Assembly: GCA_964019425.1 (NCBI GenBank)
Contig: OZ025792.1
Span: 682,001-746,000 of the forward strand
Length of the DNA stretch: 64,000 nt
Direction of reading: 5' to 3'
Origin: Flectonema sp. DT1601
Taxonomy: Eukaryota; Euglenozoa; Diplonemea; Diplonemida; Diplonemidae
Made by a program: the position numbers and the translations under genes. Positions 54,058-64,000 of this stretch are shown here, piece by piece; the stretch's first letter is position 1, and the number at the start of each line of letters is the position of its first letter. The notes beneath the pieces were generated by a model. That model searched no databases. It worked only from the letters and a program-made list of their open reading frames with translations, and had not been told where the DNA came from.

Positions 54058-54191
54058 GTCGACGAGAGGGATAAATTTATTATTTATACAGTTAGCTGAT
54101 ATCATTATATACGAACAGTCAGGAGTAGAAGTATTTCATTAAAGTATATTTATATTTATAATCCCCTACTAGATTATCACAGAGATACGAC

Positions 54192-56235
54192 ATGAAAAGA
54201 AAACAACAAAATGGAGGCGATGATCCGGAAAGAGCCGCCCGACGAGCAAAAGGAATCGAACTTCGAAAAACTGCTGCGCAACTTCCGGTAGCAGAAGCTC
54301 AAGACGGTGTAATTGAATTAATTAAAAATAATCAAGTCGTTGTTCTTATTGGTGAGACTGGATCGGGGAAGACTACACAAGTTCCTCAATTCCTTCTCAG
54401 AAGACTTGGTGACTCAGCTAAAACTATAGCAGTAACACAACCAAGAAGAATAGCAGCAGTTACTATTGCAAGACGTGTATCAGAAGAGATGGGTTGTAAG
54501 TTGGGAGGTCTTGTTGGATATGCTGTTCGATTTGATGACACCTCATCTCCCCAAACTCGTATTAAATATATGACAGACGGTATCCTCATGCGTGAATTAC
54601 TTTCTTCAAAAGATCTATCTCGCTATGGTGTTGTTATACTTGATGAAGCTCACGAGAGAACAGTCAACAACGACATTCTCATTGGTCTCATAAAAGAGAT
54701 AACGACCAGGAGATCTGATCTGCGTATTGTTGTCATGTCTGCGACTCTAAACGCTGAAATCTTTTCAAAGTATTGGGGCAACTGTCCTATTGGATATATA
54801 GAAGGCAGAACCTATCCAGTTGACGTGTTTTATACTGCAGAACCCTGTCAGGATATCATTGATTCGGCTGTCATTACTATTTTACAGATTCATGTCGATC
54901 ACCCAAACGAGGATGGTGACATTTTAGTTTTCTTAACTGGACAAGACACAATTGAAGACGCTACCAGGATCCTTCAAGAAAAAATAAAACTAATTCCAAA
55001 AGGAGATAGGGAACTGTTACCGATTCCATTGTATGCGAACTTGACATTTGAAAAGCAAGGCAGAGCTTTTGTACCTCCTCCGGTTAATTGTCGTAAAGTA
55101 ATATTAGCAACAAACGTTGCGGAGACTAGTTTAACAATCCCAAATATAAAATTTGTTGTTGACTGCGGACTTGTGAAAGAAAAAAGATACAATCCCGTCA
55201 CTGGAATGGAATCACTAACAGAAGTTCAAGTATCTCAAGCTCAAGCAAAACAACGTTCAGGTAGAGCTGGTCGGGTTCAATCTGGAGAGTGTTATCGAAT
55301 GTTTACAGAACACGCTTATTTATCATTAAATCAGGTAACAGAACCAGAGATTAAACGTGTAAACTTATCATCAGTTATACTTCAATTAAAGATGCTTGGA
55401 GTCGATGATATAATGTCCTTCAGTTTTATAGAACCTCCGAAAGAACAAAATCTAGTAGCAGCCTTACACCTTCTGTACTTACTGGGAGCACTTGATACCA
55501 AAGGTTGTGTTACTGATGTTGGAAAGAAGATAGCAAAGCTACCGATAGATCCAACACATGCGAGGACACTCATTGCTGCGGAGGAGTTTGGTGTCTTCGA
55601 TTCAGTAGTTTCGATTATCGCAATGTTGTCAACAGAAAATGTATTGAGTTCTCCTAACAAATATCAACGCGATCAAGTAGATGCAAACCGTCAGGCGTTT
55701 CATTCTCCTCACGGAGATCATTTAACCATGTTAAATATTTTCAACGAGTTTAAAAAACAGAGTAAAAAAGACGTTTTTGATTGGTGTCGACAGCTGCTTG
55801 TTAACTACAGAAAAATGGCCTCCGTGTTGGATATTAGAAAGCAACTTCGACAGTTTTCGGGATACACAGCAGCTGATAAAGAACAGGAAATAGCTGACAG
55901 CACGAGTATGATTCGAAAAGCTTTCTGTCATGGATTCTTTCTAAACGTCGCGCAGTATGATTTTGATAAAAAGATTTACCACACAGCTGAGACTAAACAA
56001 GAAGTCTCTATCCATCCTAGTTCATGTCTGTTCCGATCTCGTCAGAGGCCGCCTCTCGTTCTCTACGATGAGGTGCTTTTTACAAAAAAGAGATTCATGA
56101 GAAGTATAATATCAGGTATGTGATAACTATCTCTTAGTACTCTGTGATGTTATTTTCATTAAATCAACAAACTCAATCACAGTTGACGAGCAGTGGCTTA
56201 TCGATGCTGCACCTGGTAGATGGAGAAGAAAGTAA
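54192..56235 (+). CDS. DHX33: DHX33-like DEAH-box RNA helicase (two exons, about 658 aa)
   Basis: Exon 1 54192-56115, GTATGT donor at 56116, acceptor ATCACAG ending 56182, exon 2 56183-56235. Motifs: Walker A GETGSGKT (54-61), TQPRR (82-86), DEAH (151-154), SAT (183-185), FLTGQ (247-251), QRSGRAGR (354-361), then winged-helix, ratchet and OB regions (IHPSS near the C-terminus). The spliced end VDEQWLIDAAP matches the DEAH family WLxEAAP end and confirms the intron. VRFDDTSSPQTRIKYMTDG and YIEGRTYPVDVFYT, with an ILQIH motif, are closer to DHX33 than to PRP22/PRP43. DHX33 acts in ribosome biogenesis and translation. The length is close to human DHX33. Orthology is by eye, so another DHX subfamily is possible. 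Confidence 0.85.
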
Positions 56236-56470
56236 CATTTTCTCAGATGATGGAGGGATGATTTTTTTTTTTTTAAATTTTTAATTTTTGTTTACGATTT
56301 ATCAATTTATTTTTTTTAGTTTGCGTTTTTTTTACATCCGACCAAAATCGTTTTTTTTTTAAAATTTTTTTTTAAAATTTTTTTTTTTTTTTTTAAAAAA
56401 TAAATTTTGTCGTTAAACTTTTGTTTGTTTCACTACTATTTCTAAACAGCCACCCCCACCACCTGATTCT
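56236..56470. other. Intergenic T-rich stretch
   Basis: Poly-T and poly-A runs (56263-56275, 56350-56405). The frame of the next gene is open back to 56417, and a CTAAACAG acceptor-like site lies at 56442-56449, so this stretch may be an intron if a further 5' exon exists. Confidence 0.5.
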
Positions 56471-56911
56471 ATGGCTTACTACTGGAATGCCTGTAGAGTG
56501 AACACGGGAAGTAATGAAGGCATCCACGCTCTTACTGAAGAAGAGCTTGATAAGATGCTTCTTGAGGACGTCTCCATTCAGCTCCCTGAATTGTGCAATC
56601 ACAATTCCTGGGACAATTTAAGAACAAAGAAAGATATTGTCGCTCTCAGATGCCGAGAGTGTTCTCTTCAGTGGAAGGCTCCAAAAGATTATATTGACTC
56701 TAGAAAATGCGAACCATATTGGGAAGGAAAGTGTGAAGATCTCCATTGTCAGTTGCTTCACATTCACAAATTTAAGTTGTCTTTGAAAATGAGAAACAAG
56801 AAATTGAAAGAACAGGAGTTGGTTCAGCAGCGTGTTCAACAAGAACAGCAACTTACCATCGTAACTAATATGGATTCATCACCAATGCCACCTCAATTAA
56901 CTTCCAACTGA
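56471..56911 (+). CDS. Small CCCH-type zinc-finger protein, 146 aa
   Basis: From the ATG at 56471. A CxxC pair (C61, C64) is followed by a CCCH finger C80-x7-C88-x4-C93-x3-H97, within RKCEPYWEGKCEDLHCQLLH. The C-terminus is Gln/Lys-rich, probably coiled coil or disordered (KLKEQELVQQRVQQEQQ), then a Ser/Pro tail. CCCH fingers of this spacing usually bind single-stranded RNA. Upstream in frame are codons PPPPPDS directly after an acceptor-like CTAAACAG, so a further 5' exon is possible. It lies 235 bp downstream of the helicase on the same strand. No precise family is recognised. Confidence 0.65.
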   Translation: MAYYWNACRVNTGSNEGIHALTEEELDKMLLEDVSIQLPELCNHNSWDNLRTKKDIVALRCRECSLQWKAPKDYIDSRKCEPYWEGKCEDLHCQLLHIHKFKLSLKMRNKKLKEQELVQQRVQQEQQLTIVTNMDSSPMPPQLTSN

Positions 56912-59635
56912 ATACTACATCATAACAACTACTACGATTCGGACTTGAATTCGTCGAATACCAATAACTTTTCCCAGCCATACGAGGGGTAGGGACGCAC
57001 AGATATGGAAAAAAAAAAAAGAAAAATATTACAATAAGAAAAAAGCTATTAAAAAAACTCGTGGGTAGGTTTTCTTTACGGACGCAATCTTCCCATCCCC
57101 ATGGTCAGACGGAACGCGTTTTTTTTTTTTTTTTTTTCCTCTTTCATCTTTTTGTACTTAACAAGAGCATTGCTACTCCACTTTAGTAATGGAGTACGTC
57201 TTTGCAATCGCTTAATAGACTCTTCCGTCAAGTAGTAAAAAATAGTTTTTAAAAACATTTTTTGAAACCTTTTTGAAACCGGGGAGGGGAGAAAGGAGGA
57301 GTTAAACGCTTGAAAGATATTCAAGACTTGTGAACATACAAAAGAAAGAAAGAAAAAAAGAAAAAAAAATGAAGACAAAAAAAAAAAAAAAAAAAAAAAA
57401 AAAGAAACAGATTAAATAAAAATAAAGTATCATTTTAGTGTATCAAATGCCTTTAGAAGTTTGTAAGTCGGCCAATTAATTATTTTCGCGAACTGAATTA
57501 TTTGAGTTTTTTTTCCCCTCCCCTTTTCTTTCGTATATAAGTCATCTTTTGATTAGATTTCTCTACTCGTCTTTGTCTCTTTGGAAGGGAGTGATGCTGT
57601 TTGTATCCTTTCTCCGACATATTCTGTTTCAGTTAGTCGAGTGTTATTTTATTTTTCTTTTTTTTAAAGCAAACCTGATTCGGAAAGAAAAAAAAAAATT
57701 AAGGTTTTTTTTTGGTGGAATTTATCCTATGATCTGCCAGCTATTTCTATTATTTTTCGTATTATCTTTCCTCCTTCCCGATTACCTTGACGTTCATATT
57801 TTCTTTTATTATTTTATTATTTTATTTATTATTTTCTTTCCTTAACCGGCAATAAAGGTTGACGCCATCACATATTGGCCCCAAGGAGTGAGGGGGTTAC
57901 CCGAATGTACTTTTTGTTATTCTTTTTTTTAAATATTTTTTATATCATTTTTTTATTGCCGACAACCCTCTGTGTGTGTGTAGGGGGTGTAAAAATAGTT
58001 AGTCGCGTGTAGTCCTTTCTAGCTCATATTCTAGCCGGATTGCGGTTTCGTGGCCGAGCGTGGAATTAGGGAAGGAAGAAAAAAAAAAACAGCACCAACA
58101 ACGAGGGAATTAATGGTGAAAATATACAACGGGACGGTAATAGACGCGCTCTATGAACCATATGTTATGGCGAGACTAGTGGAGGAGGTGAAGGGGGAAA
58201 AAAAAAAAAAAAAAGAAGGGAAAAAATGTTTTGAAAATAATTTGCTGACGCAACTGTTTCCACACTACTAGCCTCACGTACACTTTAACAATTCACAAGT
58301 AAGTCATTCTAGTGAAACATCAGATCTTTGTCTTTATTAAAAAAATCAAAAAAAAAAATAATAATACCAATAATATCACATGCGGCGCTTTACAATTAAC
58401 GAAATTAAAGTATTTTCCCCGAAAAGTTAACCACCACAATACAGCAACAATTTTTTTAAAAAAAAAAAAATTGTTGTACTTTTTTTTTTTTGTTCCGGGT
58501 CGGAGGTTGGTTTTTGATTACCATCCATGTGAGTCTTACTATTTATTACAAGAAATGAATGTTTTTAAATACCAACTCATGATTGCGATGTACCCTATAA
58601 ATAGGGTGCATCGTCTTTCTTCCGACTTCTCTCTCTCTCTTTCTCTCTCTCTCTCTCAGCGGTATTGGGTTGTGTTGTCGTTCAGTAAATACTTTAGTTG
58701 TAATGGTATCGAAAGTCGACAAAAATTGTCGAAGTGATTTCTTGTTGAGTAGAATCATGGACTAAAAGTCCTCTGAAAGCAAACGGATCAACTCAGTACT
58801 TTAGGATTGACCTGATCTCGTTGTCTCTCAGTTTGTTATCTTTCCAACATCCTAAACCCCGGTGTCGACTTCAGAAGATACTTTCGTGTTATTTCTTGTC
58901 AGTTATGTAATGCAGTTGATTAAAAAATTAGCCTCGCTGCTGTACACGCTGGTGTTTTGCGATGCTTGTTTTTATCTTTTCTTTCTTTATTATTATTATT
59001 ATTATTTTCTCTTTTCAACTACTAAATATTTCACGGAAAAATAAAAAAGAAAAAAAATGAACATACCAAAAAAAGTGCGATCTTTTATTCTCACTAAAGT
59101 GGGAACTCAATCCAGCAGTTAGCGTCACATGAATCTTAGTCAGCGCCAACCCGTTTTTCAACCTAACACAAAGTGATTCCATGGTTCGTGTTTGGTTGTT
59201 AGGTCCTTTTAATTTCCTATTTGATTTTCCTTTCAGTGATGAAAAGGAGGGGGGGGGAAAAAAGAAAACTGAAAACTTTTTCGTCTGTCATCCCTTCTAT
59301 GTTATCCCCGTCAACCGTATCATAAATTACTAAAAATTTAAATTAGTTAACTTTTGATCCATAACCGTAAAGACATATTTATGTCTTTATAAATATATTT
59401 TTTACCCTATTCAAGTTGACTTTATATTAAATTACAGTACGTGTTAAGTTACCCCCCACTGACTCAATTGTGTTGTTGGTTTTCAAAAAAAGTTTGATTT
59501 TTTTTTCTTTTTCTGGTTCTCTTATCTGATCCCTTTCCCTAAAAGCAATTGTTTATTTGTGTGGAAGGTTGGGGTGATTAAAAAAAAAAAAAAAAATCCT
59601 CCTACATATATTCTCGGGGGGGGGTTTTTTTTTTT

Positions 59636-59955
59636 TAAGTCAAGTACTTGATATTAATTTTGTATTAATACGTAAAGTTGTTCAGGTTTTTACATTGTCA
59701 AAAAGTTTCACCTACTCGGATTAACCTTATTACGTGTTTAGTATTATGAGGTTTGTTATTATTTCTACATCGTCAAAACATCACTCCCCTTCGGATTTTT
59801 TTTTAACCTTTTTTCTGTAGCTGCTTAGCTTTAAGTCGATCACTTGCACAGCCGAAGCTATAAAACTACAATCTTCGCGATTGGGTCCTTACTGATGTCG
59901 GGCTACCCAGAGACTCCCTCGTTGTCATCAGTTCGGTATTTCGCTACCTAGCTAA
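59636..59955. repeat. Diverged SG-spacer relic outside the array
   Basis: TACTTGATATTAATTTTGTA with the following GTTGTTCAGGTTTTTACATT matches the array text near 43670 and 47680, and CCGAAGCTATAAAACTACAA with TTCGCGATTGGGTCCTTACT matches 51170-51260. It is about 5.6 kb beyond the last array module, downstream of two unrelated genes. Confidence 0.75.
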
Positions 59956-61042
59956 TGCAAGATAATATTTACGCACAGACAAGGATCTCCATTTCCTTTC
60001 CTTTTTTTTTTTTTTTTTTTAATATAGTCGGGTAATATGGAACTGTTACAGTGGGCTTCCCAGAAGTTTTGGCTTTCCTGACTTCCGAGAGAAAAAAAAA
60101 AAAAAAAAAAACTGCTGCGTCTTGTTGTCTTTGTTGTTACGTGTTGTCGTCTCTCGCGTTATGAAGTTGTTGATACGAAAACAAGGTTAGCTTACGGTCT
60201 GATCACTTTTCTTTTTTTACTACTATTTTCTCCGTTCCTTTTTGTTTGAGGGAATTCAGAATATGTTTGTTGCTCACAGTTTGGAGTATGATTTTTTTTT
60301 CTTCTTGTTTTGTGTAATTTAAAAAAGCCGAATTTCATTATTTACTCCACACGACGGTATTGTTGCAGTTTATTTTAATTTTCTTTTTTTTAACAGTCCT
60401 GCTAGTGTTTTCATAATTTCTTTTTTTTTGTGTCTCAACTAGAAGGAAAAAGAAAAATAAATAAATAACGCGGAACAATCTTTCTTTGAAAGAAAAATTG
60501 GTTAGAAGGTATAATTTTTTTATTATTATTGTGCGAGACATTTCACATAAAAAATCTTCCTCAACAACATTCCATCAGTGAAAGGAAGGAAAAAATTAAA
60601 AAAAAAACAAATAAACAAAACAAACAAATAAAACATACGTAACACAAGCGATTGGCTTTCCCTCTGGGACATGTATTCCTTTGTTGCATGACTTTGCTTT
60701 GTTTCTGCTATCCACCACCTGTGCTAGCGTGCTCCTTCTCATAAAACCTTTTTTTTCCCCCCCTCTTATTTTTTTCTCTCACCCCTCCTTTCTGAGTTGC
60801 TTTTCGGAGGCAAAAAGGAAAAGGAAGGGGGGGGGGAAAAAAAAAAGTCACAAGTGAGCTACGTCTTGTATTTGGGTATTATCACGAGAAAAAATATTTT
60901 GTTTAAAAAAAAAAAAAAAGTCGTTCTTTTTTTCTATTGTGGGTATAATAAAATAAGAAGTGTATTTTCTTTTCTCTTTTTTCTTTAATTGAAATTTGAT
61001 AACTGCAAAAATAATTTTTATAAATAGGCTACTCAAAGGTGA

Positions 61043-61309
61043 TTAACTGCACACAAGGAAGAGAGTGGGAAAATTAAAAAAAACAAAACACAAAAAAATG
61101 TAAAGGACGATTGTGTTGAGCTTCTTTTGGTACGTTTTGACTAGCCTGCAATCCTTTCTTTGCCTTACGCAATTAATGGAGATCTTTCCAAGGTTGGAGT
61201 TCTTGGGGACAGCCATCCTTTCATCCAGTGAATTGTTCTTTTCTCGCCAAGCCTTGTCGTTTTTCCGCCCTGTAGTCTTAACCACCACGATTCCTCTCGT
61301 CGACTTCAA
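61043..61309 (-). CDS. Weak candidate small gene or exon, minus strand
   Basis: Reads MKSTRGIVVVKTTGRKNDKA then WREKNNSLDERMAVPKNS from the ATG at 61309. A GTAAGG donor-like site follows ISIN(C), after which the frame turns hydrophobic and A/T-driven. The first 47 residues have mixed, protein-like composition, unlike neighbouring low-complexity frames. No family recognised. Probably noise or a single exon. Confidence 0.2.
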   Translation of the reverse strand: MKSTRGIVVVKTTGRKNDKAWREKNNSLDERMAVPKNSNLGKISINCVRQRKDCRLVKTYQKKLNTIVLYIFLCFVFFNFPTLFLVCS

Positions 61310-62969
61310 TATTATATAAAACTGTTATTTGCTGGTTTCGAAAAAAATACTCAGAACTGTTTTTACCAGTAAGTTGCTGTTTGCGAACTTTTTTTTTTTT
61401 TTTTTTTTTTGTGTAACGCTGCAGTCTTAACCTGCATTTTTTGTTTCCCGTTTTTTTTAAAAAAAAAAAAAAAAAAAAATTTGCTCAGAACACCCTAGCT
61501 GCTGTTGTGGTTTGTGAAAGCTGTGACTACATTTTCAGTAGTATTGTGTTTCCTTTCCTTTTTTTTTTTGTCACTTTGTTTATTTTCATCATCCCTTTCG
61601 TTCAAGTTTGTTGCGAGAAAAAGAGAAAAAAAAAAAAAAAAAAGAGAATGAGGAGATAACAGCGTTTGTATCGACCTTTGTCGTTGGAACAATTTATGTC
61701 TTTTTTGTTGGCAAGAGTCCTCTACGCGAAGAATTGTTAAATTAGCAAAGAAAAATTACGAACTTGACCATATCCGTTTTTTCATTTTATTCTTCCTCTT
61801 CCTTTTTCCGCTCCTCATCACCTCGTCAGATAAGAAACGAATACTTGACGTCATTGCGTGGACATTCGGTCACACGCAGGTTGTCTTTTTTTATTTTTCT
61901 CATCCGCGATGCGGTTTCTTTTTTCTGCATCTCGGTCTTGTCTGTTACGAAAATATTATTTTTTTTATTCTGAACCCATTTTTTTTTTATTGCTGTTTAA
62001 TTATTTGAGAGTGGTGTCGAATGGATGAGTACCTCGGGGTCCTCTCCAGTAGTTTGACTTCCCTGACTCTTATCTAAAAATAAATATTGGTGGTACTTTT
62101 TGTGCTCAATGCTTACAGGTAAATGTGTCAGACTATAAACGATTTGTTTTTTTTCTTCTTTTTTCCGTAGATTATGGTGCGTACCAATGTGACGAAAACG
62201 TATTTCTTAAGGCATTTGACGAAATGATAGGAATTCTTTGTTTTAGTGAGATGGTTCGCCAAGGAGGAGGGATGGTGGGGGGGAGATGAACCCATTCCTG
62301 CTGATTAGACTTGACGTGGAGGTAACCTGGCAAGATTGAAACATTAGTTTCAGAAATGCACAAAAAAATAAATAAATAAAAAAAAAATGTTTTCAAAACA
62401 TGTTTTAACTCTTTCTCGTAGTTTCTTTATGCAGAGTCGCCCTTCGCCAAAAGGAGCACCTCTCGCGGATAGGACTGCAAAAACGAAATAATCTGAAGCT
62501 ATCTTGTCATCCTTTTTTATTCATCCCTTCCAAAAAGAAAACAAAAAAAAGAAAACAAAACAAAATAATAATTTTTAATGAGGGATTTTCTGTGTGTGCA
62601 ATCCTGGTATTAGTATTTTTCTTGAACTGAATTTAGTACCCTTCTAGGCTCGCGATACATGAATAGATAAATACTATAAATCTAGCTTGCAATGGGAACT
62701 TGCTGCTGTAACTCTCACTTTCTGCTGTGAAAGCTCTGCAGAAAACACCGAATGAATTATGAATGTTTATATTGGTTTTTTTTTTTTAAAATATATTTTT
62801 TTATTTTAAAAATTCCTACATTTTTTGCGGTGTGTTTTTGCTTTACCTTTTTTTAGTCAAAAAAAAAAAAACTGTCTCATAAAAAATTACTAATTTTTTT
62901 TTTATTTTTTATTAGTTATTATTGATACAACATAATATATTTTCATATCCTCGTAAATATGCTCAAAGA

Positions 62970-63352
62970 GTTAACCCCCCGTATGCCAGCCTTTCTTCTA
63001 TTCTTCTCAAGTACATAATGGCTTTTTTTATAAACATTATAACAAAGCAACTACATCCTAGTCTTGCTAACTAAGATGCTTCAGTCACAATAGATGATTG
63101 AATTACTTCTACACCATAACTGATGAGAGAAAATAGAGGTAGGAGGTATATGGATTACTCTCGAAACCTAATAGTTACTTTAAAAGGCTAAGTTAAGCAT
63201 CACACCTAGCCACTGTATCTAAAACTAATGTTAAATTATCGTTATGTTGTTTATGATACAATACATTTGTATTTTACGTACAAAATCAAATAGTTAACCC
63301 CCCTCGTATCCCAGCCTTTCTTTCTTCTATTCTTCTCAAATACATAATGGCT
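62970..63352. repeat. Direct repeat of about 55 bp, 323 bp apart
   Basis: GTTAACCCCCCGTATGCCAG and then CCTTTCTTCTATTCTTCTCA with TACATAATGGCT at 62970-63022 recurs at 63293-63352 with a few changes and a 4-5 bp insertion. The sequence before each copy is also loosely similar (GATACAA...ATA). Confidence 0.75.
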
Positions 63353-64000
63353 ATATTCATTGGGACATAGTTTCGTGGACAGGCTACTTGTAGCGGTCTT
63401 GATAAAGACAAAGTAAAAAAAAAAAAGAAAGAAAAGAAGTATTATTTTTGCAGAGGACGGGCCACTAGATTTCCTCCGAACCGCCTTCGTCGTCGTAATC
63501 TCACATTTTGATGGGGCGGAATGGATTTCTGGCGCTCAACTTACCATTGTTTATTTCTTCCTTAATAATGAATGATGATAAAGTCTGCACGCTTTCTTTT
63601 TTTGTGTCGATGATGATATTTCGAGTTCTCAAATTTATTTTTCTTTTTCTTCCTCTTATATATATTATCAGAAACCCTCAAAGAGCTACATTACTTCCGC
63701 GCTTGAGTTTCGCAGCTTGGATACTGTCCCCTGAGGAAGCATTGAAAAAGTAATTATCATTTCCTTAAGTGGAAAAAAAAAGAAAGGGTCAGTTGTTTAT
63801 TCTAACATGAATAAAAAAATGACTAATTTTTTTTTTTTTTTTTTGCCTTCTTGTATTTAATTGTATTAAAAAAAAAACAATACCTTCTTTGCACTTCGGC
63901 AGGTGCGTCTTGCTTGCTACGTATTTACTGGTCTTGTTCTTTACCTCCTCCTCTTTTTTTTTTTTTCTTTACTCTTTATTTTTATGTTTCTGCGCTATAC

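Larger units (their letters stand above)
56912..64000. other. 7-kb A/T-rich region without a convincing gene
   Basis: Dominated by homopolymer runs, a (CT)n tract at 58629-58657 and T/A-rich low-complexity frames. A TATAAATA inside a palindrome (CCCTATAAATAGGG, 58597-58610) lies just before the CT tract and could be a promoter on either strand, but no long frame follows. Includes a relic of SG spacer DNA (59636-59955) and a direct repeat (62970-63352). The small frame from 63508 is hydrophobic and unsupported. Confidence 0.55.

Noticed and set aside
57549-57845. 98-residue hydrophobic frame
   Set aside because: Low-complexity T-rich DNA; Phe/Leu/Ile only, no conserved pattern.
58021-58060. 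Possible tRNA because of TGGCCGAGCGTGG (A-box-like)
   Set aside because: No B-box at the right distance and no foldable cloverleaf; followed by poly-A.
62411-62500. Short frame MQSRPSPKGAPLADRTAKTK
   Set aside because: Only 20 codons, no supporting splice or promoter signals.

Overview
The window is from a nuclear genome of an A/T-rich, gene-compact, probably unicellular eukaryote. Evidence for this: short introns (about 54-82 nt) with GTATGT donors, intron-containing homologues of eukaryote-only families (FKBP, CDIN1-like, DHX33-like helicase, CCCH zinc finger), 18S rRNA-like fragments, and all three stop codons ending open frames in the main gene family (standard code). I cannot name the species; the 18S-like fragments would be the best handle.

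Layout. Left flank (1-5881): 3' end of an FKBP-type gene; a CDIN1-like gene whose nuclease signature is missing; an unrecognised alpha-helical protein; an aldo-keto reductase homologue that has lost most of its catalytic tetrad and whose 3' end runs into an 18S rRNA-like fragment. Centre (about 6244-54057): a 48-kb tandem array of one paralogous family, here called SG genes. Each encodes a signal peptide, a six-cysteine N-terminal domain of about 100 residues, a long Ser/Gly-rich repeat region built on an 87-bp (29-residue) unit with regularly spaced Trp and acidic/Arg patches, one transmembrane helix and a short cytoplasmic tail. Eight copies have uninterrupted frames (319-1208 residues: SG1, SG3, SG4, SG6, SG8, SG9, SG10, SG11) and three are pseudogenes (SG2, and the 5'-truncated SG5 and SG7). 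Spacers are themselves repeated and carry a near-invariant 5' module, a CCCACATCGG/CCGATGTGGG inverted pair and a 44-nt hairpin. Right flank (54192-64000): DHX33-like DEAH helicase, small CCCH zinc-finger protein, then 7 kb of low-complexity A/T-rich DNA without a convincing gene.

How it fits together. The SG array looks like a rapidly expanding cell-surface (adhesin- or mucin-like) locus. N-terminal domains are almost identical in DNA while repeat lengths, tails and spacers differ, which suggests conversion of the 5' cassette plus unequal exchange in the repeats. Fragments of 18S rRNA in the same orientation lie close to both edges of the array, and segments of unrelated genes have been trapped in the spacers and copied with them. 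The housekeeping-type flanking genes show no functional link to the array.
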